Positions 36,641 to 49,310 of a stretch of DNA of 64,000 nt are shown piece by piece (the stretch's first letter is position 1; the number at the start of each line of letters is the position of its first letter). Below the pieces are notes generated by a model. That model had not been told where the DNA came from. It saw only the letters and a program-made list of their open reading frames with translations, and searched no databases. The stretch lies in contig NW_004452130.1 of assembly GCF_000321225.1 (NCBI RefSeq), positions 5,949 to 69,948 of the forward strand, in the 5' to 3' direction. Both the position numbers and the translations under genes were made by a program. The stretch comes from Odobenus rosmarus divergens (Eukaryota > Chordata > Mammalia > Carnivora > Odobenidae).

Positions 36641-36970
36641 CAGGGTTTAGCAAACTTTTCTCTCAAGAGCCAGAGTGTAAATATTTCAGGCTTTATGGTG
36701 CATATGATCTCTATTACAACTATTCAACTCTGTGGTCATAGTGTGAAAGCAACCATAGATAATATGTAAACAAATTAACATAGCTGTATTTCAGTAAAAC
36801 TTTATGGACACTGAAATTTGAGCGTCATAGAATTTTCATGTCATAAAATATTATTCTCCTTTTGATTTTTTCCAACCATTTAAAAATACAAAAATCATTC
36901 CTAGCCTGAAGGCTGTATGAAAACAGGTAGCAGGCTGGATTAGCTCAAGGGCTATAATTTGCTAACCCCA
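36641..36970 (+). mobile_element. hAT-type DNA transposon fossil with terminal inverted repeats
   Basis: Starts CAGGGTTTAGCAAAC and ends with the imperfect reverse (TTTGCTAACCCC). The internal blocks 'gagccagagtgtaaatatttcagg', 'cagtaaaactttatggacac' and 'gcctgaaggctgtat' match a common hAT non-autonomous element. The 8-bp target duplication is no longer clear. Confidence 0.65.
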
Positions 36971-37219
36971 CAATATGCAAATATATGACAACTAGAATGA
37001 CTTCTGCAATAACTTAATTTGCATAGAGTTTACTTAAATTCTACCTAGTCATCTTACAGCTGCATACAGTGGATCCAAAAAGATGGCAATAGCACCAATC
37101 CACAATTCTCCCCTTGACCTAACTTGAACATGCTAGAGATCCACTTTTCAGAAATCATATTTATTTATGTAGAACATGTAAGTGATCAGTTAGTTCTCCG
37201 TGTGTGATATAAAAAATGA

Positions 37220-40130
37220 ATGTGCAACTTTGTGCACCTACTAGCCTCTACAAACCAAATAGTAGATGAATTACACTCTACTCTTTGTGCCAAAGATTCA
37301 ATTAACCTGAACAGAATATATGGAGTTGACTTTATAAAAATTCAAATTATTTTATATAAACCCCTGCCTGAATTATACTGCAGTGTTGTCTGGCACATAA
37401 AGCAAGCTCAGGAGGAATACCTCTTTGAATCTCCACTAGAGTGGGGACACACTGTGCCATGTACCAGTCCCTGCAGTACTCCCACATGGCCAGTTAAGGA
37501 GCTTAACGGAAAAGGCTACTTATCTCTACAAGCCCTGAGGGCAATCAATAGAACCCTGCTCCCTAGATTCCAGGGAGTTTCTATCTGCTAAACAAACACT
37601 TTACAATGGCAGATTCATTTGCTATCTTCTTTCAATACCAGTAGGTAAAGGTAGTTAGTATTTCTTTGTTCTTTTGGTGGGACTATCAGCAATATACCTA
37701 GTTAGTTACGCCTCAGGTATGGATAAGAACTCTCTCATATTTCCCTCAATGTCTAAATGATAAACTTAAAGATTTGATTTTTGCTTGAGTATTCACTCTG
37801 AAATGGCATGGAGAATATTTAGCGCCGTGCTCTCCTGAAACAGCCCACAGGACTCCATATAATTTAAATTAGCTGAAGAGCTGCACAGAGCATCAAGAGA
37901 AAACTTTTAAATCTATAAAGAATCTATGCAATATTTGGGTCACAATCTCAGAGGATGGATGTTTTCTGTACTCTGTGAAAATAAAAGCTCTCCAATTATA
38001 TCTGTCTCCAAACTAAAAGACAACTCAAGGTTTTTGTTCGGTTGGTTTGGGGCTTTTTGTTTGTTTGCTCGATTGCATGCTTTTAGGATTGACTGTTTCC
38101 TGTAGACAATAATTATTATTTGTTCTAATATAGCTCAGCCCTTACATCTCCCATGGATCCAAACGCTGACAAGCCTCCTCATTAAAGGCCTGTCTGCAGC
38201 AATCTGAAACTTTGGGTATCCCTAACTACAAAAACCATCCATCTTGCTGTTTATGAGAGAGAAGGCTGACGGCGTTAGGACACAGTAAGATGGTTCATAC
38301 AAGAGTCCACTGCCATTAGCATAACCCTCCATTCAGGAGCACAGGCAGGCCTTTCCTGCTTGTGTGAAGTTACCAGCAGCAGCCAAACTGCTTGAAGCTT
38401 CTGCAGGTATGATACTTGTTTTTTCCACTAACTCCATGGGCTTCAATGCCAAGAACTCTGGTTAATTCTTATATGATCATGTGAAAGCTTATGAAAACCT
38501 TTTATTGTCTACTTTGTTTGCCAATATTAAACTTTACTCAAATCTTAATCCTGCAATTTTACTCCTTCTAGATGAATGAGAATACAGGACTATTTGGCTA
38601 TAATCCAGGAATCAAATATACTCAGGTCTGATTTTACAGACCCCTCTTGTTTAATCCTGAATTAATGTTTTTTGATTTGGCTCTTATCTTAAAAATGGCA
38701 AAAGCATTCCCTGCATGGGATATGGTGTAATCACTGAACTTAGGTCACTGAAGAAGTTTCTTTCCTAATGCTTAATCTGCTCAGGTAACTAAACTGAGCA
38801 CCTATGATTTGAGCCGGAACCCTGGAAAAAGTTAAAGGAGTAAAAGCATTTATACAAACAATAGATGCGCTTTTGGAGTTGTGCATGACTTGATGGTATT
38901 ATGACCTCAATAGGGAAGACAATTAAGAATGATAAAAATATCAGTGACTTCTCAGAAACTTGTCAATATCCCAAAGAGCTATCTGTAATTTAACTATGAT
39001 CCCATATAAGAGACCACTCCAGAAGCTAAGGGCAATGCTTTGCCTAACTTCCTTGGTCAACAAGTGGCTTTTACCGCCCAGGTATATTAAGTGCTAATAA
39101 ATTTAGAAAGATTTTGATTAACTCAAAGCAATCAGCTCAGTCCTCTGATAAATAAAAACATATTGGCTATCAAAGGAATGCTTTCTCCATATTTATGAAT
39201 TTTAATGATTTTGTCATGGCTTCTCAGAAGAGCCACAATTAATCCAATGGATCCTGGTCAAATTACTCTTTTATTGCCCTTAACAATTTAATGAAAGAGA
39301 TAGTTTCTACAAGTCTCACATGTAACCACAAAATCCTGAGGATATATAACGGTAAAAAAAATGGTTCAGAGCTTCCTCCTCAAAGTTTTCTGAAGCAAAT
39401 TAATCTCATACAACTGCCCATCTTTAAACTACAAATATCTACTAGTTCCTGTTTGCAAAGTTTCTGGCTGAATAGATTTTCACTGATAGAGGAGTAGAGC
39501 TGGCAAAGTACACTCTGTGTTCTCTACACAGAAACAGCTACCAAGCTTATTCTCTTAACCCAGAAATTTTATTTCATGTTCATATCACCAGAGTTAAGAA
39601 ATTGAGAAACAGTAAACATTGTGCTCAAGTCAAAAGCGTCAAAAATAGAAGAAATCCTTGCTCTACCTACCAAAAATTTTGCCACTAGCATTAAGGGCCA
39701 TGAAAGAGTCTCAGAGTGCAAACTGACTTTCTCCCTATGAGAGCATAACCAAACAACCTATGGAATACGGAATATTAGGAGAACTCCAACAAAAACTGAC
39801 TTGTTTTTTTCACAATGTTACACATAGATCTAGCTAAATATTATCAAGGACTTACTTGATCTACACATAATTAGGTCTAGCAAGCACAAGCGAACTGTCC
39901 AAAGGAAATACCTTCCAAAGTTTGCATGGTCTCCAACGTGGTAACTGGATCTACGAGATGAGACAGTAATGCACAAATGCTTTATCCTTGCCTGAAGGCA
40001 AGATTTCAAATTCTTTTGATCATAGCTACAAGAGTCAAGATTAAAGATATAGTATAGCATGCCACCAATCTATATACCAGCGGAATTCCACACACGAGTG
40101 GTCTCAAACTAAGATTAATTTAAAAGCCTC
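37220..40130 (+). pseudogene. Endogenous retrovirus pol remnant (gamma/ERV1-like)
   Basis: Decayed, collinear pieces of a retroviral pol over 2.9 kb. Order: an RT N-terminal segment with S-P-C-S-T-P and L-R-A-I-N-R motifs (37462-37555); an RNase H segment with H-L-A-V-Y-E-R (38238) and A-A-A-K-L-L-E-A (38379); the RNase H end with K-G-N-A-L and Q-V-A-F-T-A-Q (39028-39080); the integrase C-terminal part with L-Q-R-G-N-W-I-Y (39931) and the G-I-P segment (40080). Spacing between these is close to that of gammaretroviral pol. Stops and frameshifts are frequent, and I do not see the RT catalytic aspartate pair. The only longer open stretch is 37220-37591. No LTR, gag or env is recognisable. Clearly inactive. 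Confidence 0.7.
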
Positions 40131-40887
40131 TAGAAACCTATGACTCTAAGATTCAAATAGTGTTCCCAAAAAGATAACTACAGAAATGACAGCTTCTGCC
40201 CAATACTATGGAATAGGACACACTAGATGATTTTCTTAATTCTTTTTTCTTCACAATTAGTTTTTTTCTGGTGTTCTTTTGCTGGTTTAACTCAAATACC
40301 TTGAGATCATTGTTTTCATTTATGATAGTTTTGTTCTAATCAAAATATATGTTTGGAGTTAGCCTTTGAATTTTTAATAGCATGTAATGTATAAAATGTG
40401 GGATGTATGGGCACTTCCAATTTCATGCTTACGACCTCCACAAGAAACCAGTACCATGTAATTCCAGTTATTATTCACAGGCATCTGAGAGTTTTCTGGT
40501 CCCCGCTGAACTGACTCAGCCATGTGTGGGATTCATGAATCCCTTCTAATGATATCTTGTATTGGCACAATTTAACTGTTCAGAAATCATATAGGTAATG
40601 GGGTCTGAATGGGATATGGAATGGGCAACTACTCAGTTCTGGATGTGAAAATGAGAACACAAAATGGCCATCACATATAACACATATCATTTTTCAATAA
40701 TGCCCAAGAGATTTCAAAAAGTAAGGGGGAAAACACAATGGGTCATTTTGCATACAGATTTCTCAAAGTCTGGTATTAGGTTAACCCTTTTATCCTAAAA
40801 TTATAAGATGCAGACCTGAAGGCTAATAGATGTTATCAGTTGATTAGGTAGGCTCATATTATTTAGGCTATTTTATGATATTCTTGC
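40131..40887. other. Unassigned sequence 3' of the ERV pol remnant
   Basis: By position this could derive from the env or 3' LTR region, but I see no recognisable motif. Confidence 0.3.
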
Positions 40888-40901
40888 AGAATCTGTTGGC
40901 T

Positions 40902-41103
40902 TTTTTTTTTTTTTTTTGAGAGAGAGAAAGGAATGAGAGTGTGTTCATGTGTACACAAGCAGGGGACGGGGGCAAAGGAAAAGGGAGAGAATCTTAAGCC
41001 TAGTGTAGAGCCTGATGCAGGGCTTGATTTCATGACCCTGAGATCATGACCTGAGTGGAAATCAAGAGTTGGACCCTTAACCAACTAAGCCACCCAGGTG
41101 CCA
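40902..41103 (-). repeat. CAN-SINE, older copy
   Basis: Reverse-strand SINE with target duplication AGAATCTGTTGGCT (40888-40901 and 41104-41117) and a 17-base T run. Body diverged. Confidence 0.94.
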
Positions 41104-41349
41104 AGAATCTGTTGGCTATTTTAAAGCAAAGAAATCATTAGACAACAAATTAGCTAAACGCTGATCTGCAGATACAGAGAGAAACATGTTACTATAAATG
41201 CAGAGCTCTGGAGGGCTATCGTTTTTTCTTCAAGCAACTTCTCATCACACTTTTCTTTTAGGAAACTACAAAGTTAGGAAGGATAACGGAAGTCTCAAAG
41301 GCTAACTCCAAACATATATTATGAACTGTGTTTTTGGTGCTGTATTTAA

Positions 41350-41600
41350 GAAATATTTGCCTAACTCATGGTCACAAAAATTTTCTCCTATATTTTATTT
41401 TAAAAGTTTTAATTTTAGGTTTTACATTTGTATCTATGATCTGTTTCAAGTTAATTTTTGTACATATTTGTTAATATGAGGTATAGCTCAAAGTTCATTT
41501 TTTTCCTGAATTTAGATATCTAATTATCATAATAACATTTGCTGAAAAAACTCCTTTATTCACTGAATTGCCACTGATATGGGAGATATTCATTTGCAGA
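41350..41600 (-). repeat. Old LINE-1 3'-UTR fragment
   Basis: 'ttttctcctatattttatttt', 'tttaggttttacatttgtatctatgatc', 'caagttaatttttgtacat', 'ttaatatgaggtatagctcaaag' and 'catttgctgaaaaaactc' match the reversed 3' UTR of old L1M-type elements. Confidence 0.6.
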
Positions 41601-41925
41601 ACTTTGTCTTTAAAAAGTTTACCGTAATTTTCTTCCCCAGAAGCTCATCTCTGAGAACTTTACAAGAATTTTCACAGGTACAGTAAGATCCAACTTACAA
41701 TTTACAATTTCATTTTAGGAATATGTTTCGGACATTAAATATTTGTATTATCTTTCAGTTTTTAATGGTTTCATTTAGAATTTATTTTAATACCTTCTTT
41801 AATGTTTTCTATTACAAGTAGAAATTATTTTTACATGTTACTGGAATATATGACTTTTTTCCAAGATATCATTTCATAATATTAACAAGCTAGTCATAGG
41901 TATAATATATACATATATATGTTTA

Positions 41926-41926
<1 letters not shown>

Positions 41927-41964
<38 letters not shown>

Positions 41965-42006
41965 GGTAGAATAGAAAGAATAGAATAGAATAGGATAGAA
42001 GAAAAG
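41927..42006. repeat. Compound microsatellite (GT)n(TA)n + (AGAAT)n
   Basis: (GT)12 at 41927-41950, (AT)7 at 41951-41964, then AGAAT-type units to 42006. Confidence 0.92.
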
Positions 42007-44483
42007 AAAAACCACTGAAAAATACCCTATTATAGATAACCAATTCAGAGTTTATTTTCATGGTCACTCATTTAAAATACATAAATAAAATGTTAAAAAA
42101 AACTCAGAATTAGATAAGATTTAGAGAATCTGCTAGAATTCCTGGAAATTTTGATGTCATTTCCAAAGCCTGAAGATTAATACGGGGATTGGAAATTGGG
42201 AAATAACTTCATAGGAACAAAAGAAGAAGCGTCACTCCTGAGAAAGGAGACTGAAAGATAAACCAAAGCTCAAAGTGTGTCAAAGCAAAAATTGCACCTC
42301 ACAAAGATACAGGCAAAGACTTTGAGGCCACGCAATAGGGAAGAGTGGCCAGAACTCAGTCTAAGCTCAACTCTACTAAAAATAATGGCTGGTAAGTTTT
42401 TAAGAGCTGGGATGGGGGAATCTTAGGTCATCTGTGTTTGCTAATTGGGCTCACCGGAAGAAAAAGTAAACTTTGACAGGAGGAAATTTTATGCAGGGAA
42501 CAAGGTGTCCACCAAAGTTAGGCTCTCCCCGCTCCCTACAGAAAGTAGAAGATGAGGGCAAGATCTTCCATGATTACATTTCAAAGAAATGGCCCCTGGG
42601 TCCTTGAGAAAGACAATCCCAGGTTATAAAGACTGGCAAGAAGCTTCTAACAGGATTTTACACACCAAAAAGGAAGAGAAAGAATTTGCAATCACAGATT
42701 TTCTAAAGTTAAATGCCCTAAGCAAAAGGAAGTTAGGGATTTGCAGACAGAAGCATGACTTCTCGGTCAGTCCACAGACAATACCTATATACACAACATG
42801 CCAGTCAGTATGGTAGACACTCTACATAGCTTCTTATCCTTACTTTGCAAAGGAAGGAAAGAACACAAAATGAAGGTGCACATTGTTCCTTGGAAGATTT
42901 ACTGTCTAACAGAGTCAGAGTTGGAGGCATGTCACTGAAGTCTTTAACAGTCCAAATAGCCAGGAGTTGGAATTCTCTATCTGTACCCACTCACTACATG
43001 ATTTTGCAAAAATTAATAAATCTCTGTAATCCTCAATTTACTGTTCTGTGAATGGTCATACTAAGAATGCCTACTCCAGAGATTAGGCAGAGAAAAGACC
43101 ATGAGTATAAAGTGCAACATGATGTATTGTCCACTGAAATGGTTTAAAGGTATCTGCAAAAATTATCATAAACAGTCATAAGGCAACGTAAAGAAAAGTG
43201 ATGGATATAAAAGAGATGTAAAGATACTGCTCTGGAACCTTGGAACCAGAAACAATTAGTTTTGCCTGGGTGATTTAGAAAAAGCTTTACTGAGTAGAGG
43301 AACTGGATCATGAAGAAGAGACAGGGACTCATCAGTTAGAGCAGCCCAATCGAAAATGTCCATTCCAGAAGAATGTAAACTCCAGAACAGAGATAGTACC
43401 TATGAGCTTGTTAGACATCCAGGCTTTATTTACTGAATTGAATTGAACTGACTTTCAAGAGTTCAAAATAATTGGGTGTGCTCAAAAATGGTGAACATTT
43501 CAACAGAGAATGTCATCCTCAAGAAGTAGGAAGTGGGAGGAGATGAGACTGGAGAAAGATTTTAAAAGAATTTGATTCTTACTTTATACAACAGGCCAGT
43601 GCTACCAGAATTCCTTTTAGTCCCCTGAAAGTGCAAATATCTATCCCCAACTAAAGACTGGCCAAAATAAATAATTCAAAGAAAGTTCCTAGAAAGCTAT
43701 GGGAAGATTGTGAGTTGAGTACCAACATAATCAGCCTTTTATTTTTAATGAAAAACACCATTTCATGATATCCACATCTTGAGAAAACCTAAAAGATGCA
43801 TAACTTATTCTTCTACTAATTTCATTTGGTGCATATGAACTCCTTCTCTTGTAATAAAGAAATAATCTAATTCTCTTTTTAATATAGTGGGGACAGTCAC
43901 ATAACTTGCAATAAAAATCACTGAATTATATTTTAAACTTAGCTTCTGTGTTTTGGATCTAATTTATTTGATTTCAAAGTCTCTACTCATATTGGCTTTG
44001 TGAAAATAAACAAAGACCACCCAAATAAAAACAAACAGAAGCTATTTATTCAGAGCTTGCAATAGCAAGTCAGCCACCACTTGCATTTGATAGAGGCTCA
44101 AAGGCAGGCAGGAGAGTAGGACACCCTTCTAGTGAGAAAAGGGGAAGGTTTTAGCTGTGCTTTGATTAGACATTCTTGGCATAGAGAGGCTGGAGGTAGG
44201 GAGCAGGACATCTTAGGTGATTGGTCTGAGAAACATATTTGACTCTCTCTGATTAGCCCCCTCTTAAAAACCAGTGGAAAAAATAGGGATGTGGCAGTCA
44301 CTGACCAGCCTTGATGTTTCTGGGCTGATTGCTATGGTTGTAGTTTGGACTCCTGAACTGGTTGCAGCAGAAGTTCTGGGTCAGAATTCTACTGTCATAT
44401 ATAATCTAGCCATTGTCCATTTGTATTTTGACTATCTCAATTCTAACCCTTTCCATGGATACTAAGTACTTTGGACTCATCCA
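42007..44483. other. Mostly unique sequence; possible LTR relics
   Basis: 42150-42830 and 43990-44400 have the patchwork look of old LTRs: G-A-rich blocks, 'atggctggtaag' near 42384, and 'gaagctatttattcagagcttgcaatagc' near 44038. I cannot assign a family. The frame 42589-42816 has no recognised signature. A weak MIR-like block lies at 42930-43070. Confidence 0.3.
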
Positions 44484-44498
44484 CACCTTCAACACTCC

Positions 44499-44696
44499 AG
44501 GTGCCTGGGTGGCTCAGTGGGTTAAGCATCCAACTCTTGGTTTTAGGTCAGGTCATGATCTCAGGATTGTGAGATCAAGCCCCACATGGGGCTCCATGCT
44601 CAGAGTGGAGTCTGCTTGAGCCTTTCCCTCTGCTTCTCTCCCTGCTCACTCTCTCTCTCTCTCTAATAAATAAATAAAATCTTAAAAAAAAAAACA
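44499..44696 (+). repeat. CAN-SINE, older copy
   Basis: Forward SINE. Target duplication ACCTTCAACACTC / ACCTTTAACACTC (44484-44496 and 44697-44709), one mismatch. Confidence 0.94.
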
Positions 44697-44768
44697 ACCT
44701 TTAACACTCAAGGGAATTCAAACGCTTCCTTTATGTTAAAATTATATTTTATATAGAACATTGAAATA

Positions 44769-44966
44769 GGGGCACCTGGGTGGCTTAGTCGTTAGGCGTC
44801 TGCCTTCGGCTCAGGTCATGAATCCCAGGGTCCTGGGATCGAGCCCCACATCAGGCTCCCTGCTGGGCGGGAAGCCTGCTTCTCCCTCTCCCACTCCCCC
44901 TGCTTGTGTTCCTGCTCTGTGTCTGGTCTCTGTCAAATAAATAAATTTTTAAAAATCTTAAAAAAA
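44769..44966 (+). repeat. CAN-SINE
   Basis: Forward SINE of the main subfamily. Target duplication AGAACATTGAAATA / AGAACACTGAAATA (44755-44768 and 44967-44980). Confidence 0.95.
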
Positions 44967-44980
44967 AGAACACTGAAATA

Positions 44981-46214
44981 AAAAACAAATTATAATTAAA
45001 TAATTTGAAAAATTGTTCTTGATAACCGAACTAGTCAGCTGATACACGCCTGACCTCCCAAATTTTGGGCATCTCTCAATATATATAAAAATATCTATGT
45101 ATTTATATTTACTTATCATCTTATGGTTTAATACCATAAAAACTTGTTTTTGCCCGAAAAAAGTTGCCTTACAATGTTCATGAGCACTAAGCTCAAAAAT
45201 ATTTCTCCCAATAATGAGTTTTACAATGACCTTAACAATAAACTATCACTCTTAATAACTGATATCTTACAGAAGCGTGTATGTAATCAACATCTCCAAA
45301 ATTGAAAAAAAATGATATTAAAATATAAAGAAGTTATACCCTCTCTGCTTCAAAGCTCTTCATTGGTCACAAAGTCCTTCCTCTTCCTTGAATTTGTAGG
45401 AAGGAGTTAGAGATAGAGTATCATTTCATTTGTTGACAGACTGTGTTCTGGTCATAATTAGCAAATAAAAATAGAATCGTAGGATCATCTTCTCATTCCA
45501 ACTGCATTTTAACTTGACAGTTACTTAATCAATGCTATACCACATGGCTCAGTCTTTGGCCCTCTTGCTCTCATGGCCCAGAAGTCGGCAAAGTCTTACA
45601 AACAAGTCAGGATGAAAATCAGTGTTATGTTCAACAACAAAAGTATCCACAATAATGAAATATTGTACAAGGAATAAAGAAGATAGAGATTACTTTTTTG
45701 TAGCCAAAGTTACCAAAAAAAATAGGCTTAAGCTGTTCTTTTTTCTTAAATCTGTTTTTAAGTCACACATAAAAACTTCTAAGCAAAAGAAATGGGGAAG
45801 GTGTCTTCACAACAGCAATAATGGTATATACAAAATCTCATACAGGAGAAATACCAGCTCATATCCATTAGGGTCTAGTGCATCATTAGAAGAATTAGAA
45901 GCAACGGTGACTTCAATTCACATTTGCCATGTACAAGAATTTACGTGTTGGCTCCCATTTTCGCCAATGACTAGGTGGGTAAACTTGCACAAATTACTTA
46001 TTCTCACTCCAATTATGTACTAGTAATGGGGATGATGTAACAGCATTGTTCTTCAGATTTAGAGATACCCTATGTAAGTTTCACATATAGCCTGACGCCT
46101 TCTTCACCACTATTAATACTGTTTTGAGAGCATCTTTTTTTGTGATGTACAGATAACAATACAAACAAAACTAACTAAATACCTAACAAAATATCCTCCT
46201 TGATATCCTTTTTA
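44981..46214. other. Unique AT-rich sequence, no gene seen
   Basis: A 133-codon forward frame (45622-46023) crosses AT-rich sequence and shows no known motif. It is not called as a gene. Confidence 0.4.
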
Positions 46215-46229
46215 ATATGTATCAACATT

Positions 46230-46433
46230 GGGGCACTGGGTGGCTCATTCAGTTAAGCAGCGGACTCTTGATTTCAGCTCCGGTCATAATCTCAAGATCC
46301 TGGGATCAAACCCTGTGCCAGGCTCTACACTCAGCGTGGAGTCTGCTTGGATTCTCTCTCTCCCTCTGCCCCTCCCCCTGCTTGCTTTCTCTCTCTCTCT
46401 CAAATCAATAATCTTTAAAAAAATTTTTTAAAA
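46230..46433 (+). repeat. CAN-SINE, older copy
   Basis: Forward SINE. Target duplication ATATGTATCAACATT / ATACGTATCAACATT (46215-46229 and 46434-46448). Confidence 0.95.
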
Positions 46434-46448
46434 ATACGTATCAACATT

Positions 46449-47090
46449 AACAATATATACTAAGGGCTTATAGGATGATGAAGCACCTGTTTCCAAGTGC
46501 TGTTTTAACTTTTCACTGCATACCCCCCCACTGAGTGCTCATCCTCTGGGGCTCTCTCCATTTGTCCTCCATTCTTTCCCACTCCCCTCATCCATCCTGA
46601 TTCCTTGCATTTCTACTCTAGGAATAGCAAAATTTTTCTCTTTACCAACAAAGAATAATGTATCTTTCTCAAGCTCATATTTCTGATTGAGGCTCCAGAC
46701 CCACTTTGCAGATACAAATACACAGAGGACTCGGTTGAATAAAAGAGCAACTCTATTTTTCTTCATTTGCTAACATCACTTTCATTAAGAATAGTTGTTA
46801 TTCTTAAAAGGCAACTATATTTTTTGAATTCTATCTAAATTAATAACATCTAAGATATGAGAAAAAATGAAAGCAGTATGTCCTTAAGAGCTCCTGGCCC
46901 TATAAAGCAAGCCTACACTCTAGGCTTCTGAGAGCCAAGGCTGTGCCAGGTCTGTGGATTTCCCTGAGAGCTGGACACAACATTAAATATGATAAAAATT
47001 ATTAAGAATATTCTAACTAATAAAGCTGTGGATTGCCATAGACATTTTTAGCTATGTTATAATATTAGATATATATTGGCAAATCACATG
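46449..47090. other. Unique sequence, no gene seen
   Basis: Nothing recognised. The 75-codon reverse frame (46539-46766) has no family signature. Confidence 0.4.
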
Positions 47091-47106
47091 TATATTGGGT
47101 TCTATA

Positions 47107-47296
47107 TTTTTTAAAGATTTTATTTTTTATTTATTTGAGACAGAGAGCACAAGTGGGGGGAAAGGGGGGGAGAGGCAGAGGGACAAACAGGCTCCCACTG
47201 AGCAAGGAGCCTGATGCTGGGCTTGGTCCCAAGACCCCGAGATCACGACCTGAGCTGAAGGCAGACATTTAATCAACTGAGCCACCCAGGCGCCCC
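47107..47296 (-). repeat. CAN-SINE
   Basis: Reverse-strand SINE with a perfect 16-bp target duplication TATATTGGGTTCTATA (47091-47106 and 47297-47312). G-rich stretch at 47155-47170. Confidence 0.96.
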
Positions 47297-47694
47297 TATA
47301 TTGGGTTCTATAATACTAAAAAAAAGAATACTGATGTGCATTGTTAAATCTCACGGATGTAACAGTTAATTTGTCCCTCTGATTAGAAAAATTTCTTTTT
47401 CATATGCTCAGTATATAATTTCATACATTTCCAATAAGACTCGTTTAAATGAATAAGTTAGCATTCATTAGTAAATAATAAAGATTTAATTTGTAGACTA
47501 TTGCCCCCCAAAATGTGCACAAGTAAAATTATTTCTAGATATAAAATGTTTAGCCTTATATAGCCAACTCTATAATATGCTAAATCAAAACATAATCACC
47601 TCTTCCAGGGAGCCAATTCAACACTTTCACAAATCAAGAAATACTAATTAAAAACCCACATCGGCCTCAACACCATTCTAGATGCTCTAACTTA

Positions 47695-47880
47695 ATAATT
47701 AAGAGGAAAGACTTGAGCCAGACTGAGTTTGAATTCTTTCTCAGCAATTTACTACCTTTTGTGATCTTGAGGAATTGAATCTCTCTGTGCAGTTTCTCAA
47801 CCATAAAATAGTAATGAAAACAATAATGATATGTACTTACATTGCTGTTATGACAATTAGTCAACATATATTAGTGTTTA
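47695..47880 (+). repeat. MIR element
   Basis: Forward MIR: 'gagccagactgagtttgaattc', 'agcaatttactaccttttgtgatcttgagg', 'tctctctgtgcagtttctcaacc', 'ataaaatagtaatgaaaa' and 'attgctgttatgac'. Confidence 0.8.
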
Positions 47881-48049
47881 TACATAACTAATATCACTCC
47901 GAATGCATTTATGTGAATCTATATTCATATACTCAAGTATATGAAGTGATTTTAGTTATATATAAATATATAACAATGTTAATGTATACATGTATAAATA
48001 TGCACATATATACATATACATCATTTAGAACAGTTGACTAAAAAACACA

Positions 48050-48340
48050 AAGAACTTTAAAAGTGTTTTCTGTTATTATTAATAATGGTTCAGTAGTGAA
48101 CAAAAAAGAAAGACACTTGTTTTCACAGAACATACACACTATGGAGAAGAAATAGCAAATAAGTAAACAAATACTATAGAAAATCACCAATGGTAACAAA
48201 ACTAGGCTAAGAATTCAAACACAGCCATGTGGTAGGGAGGGAATAGTCATATGCCTTTGGCTGAGTTATGAGAACAGGCTTGTCTGAGAAGGTGACATTC
48301 AAGTTGAAATCTTAGTAACAATAAAGCCAGTATAAAGATT
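48050..48340 (-). repeat. LINE-2 relic
   Basis: 'cagtagtgaacaaaaaagaaagacac', 'ttttcacagaacatacacactatgg' and 'aaataagtaaacaaat', then 'gcttgtctgagaaggtgacattcaag', the reversed L2 order. Confidence 0.6.
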
Positions 48341-48929
48341 TTAAGTACTATTCTGTGTCAATAGGAAGCTTTTGGAGGGTTGAGGGTTGAAGAAGGAGAG
48401 AGAAAAAATGGGATATGAACAGACTTTGTATATAAAAATTAGTTGAGTTGTTATACACGAATTTTAGGGAGGCATTTTGGAAGCATGCATGGAGAAGACC
48501 TAAATAAATCAGATTATCGTCAAATATTCTATTTTGACCTACTCAGTTAAATATTAACATTTCATAAATATGTCAATTACATATGACATATGGAATAAAT
48601 ATGTAACAAAAGTCCAAAGGGGGACAACACAGAGTATTTCATGTACCTAAACTATAGAAGAAAAATGACAAGACCTGCTAAGATAATTCTTGAAAAGAAA
48701 AATAATATGAGTTCTCACATATCCTTTACCCAGTTTCTTCCAATGTTTGCATTTTGCATAATTATGATACACTGTCAAAACCAGGAATTTAACACTAGAA
48801 CCATGTACGTGTGTGTGTTTATATCTTTTTTAATAAGGTATGTAGATTCATAATATCACCATATCAATCAAGATACAGAAATATTCCATCACATGAAGAA
48901 CCCCATCTGTTAGATGTACCTCCATACAG

Positions 48930-49310
48930 GGCCCCTAGCAGCACTGCTTTGGCTGTGTCCCACACTTTTTGATATGTTGTATTTTAATTTTCATTAAATT
49001 TAATGCATTTTTTTAAATTTTCCTTAAGTCTTTTATGAAGACACATAAGTTTTTTAGAAGTGGTTTAGTTCCAAGTGTTTGGAGACTTCCTGCTATCTTT
49101 TACTTATGGATTTCTGAATGGATTCCATTGTGCTCAGATCACCTTTTGTGTAATTTCAATTTTTTAAAAGGGACAAAAGGAACACCCTTTGTCTAATTTC
49201 AATTTTTTAAAATCTGTTGAGATTTTATGACTTAGGGTATCACCTCTCCTGGTACGTATCTGGAGATGTTTGGATAATGTGTATTCTGCTACTGTATAAT
49301 GTCATCATAT
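48930..49310 (-). pseudogene. LINE-1 ORF2 fragment (endonuclease to RT)
   Basis: Reverse-strand L1: 'ctgtgtcccacactttttgatatgttgtattttaattttcatt', 'tttagaagtggtttagttccaagtgtttggagac', 'gattccattgtgctcagatcacc' and 'gaatgtgtattctgc'-like at 49277. It includes a local duplication of 'ctaatttcaattttttaaaa' (49142-49169 and 49185-49212). Confidence 0.75.

Noticed and set aside
45622..46023. 133-codon forward frame
   Set aside because: AT-rich with no motif. Part of it resembles MIR-like sequence.
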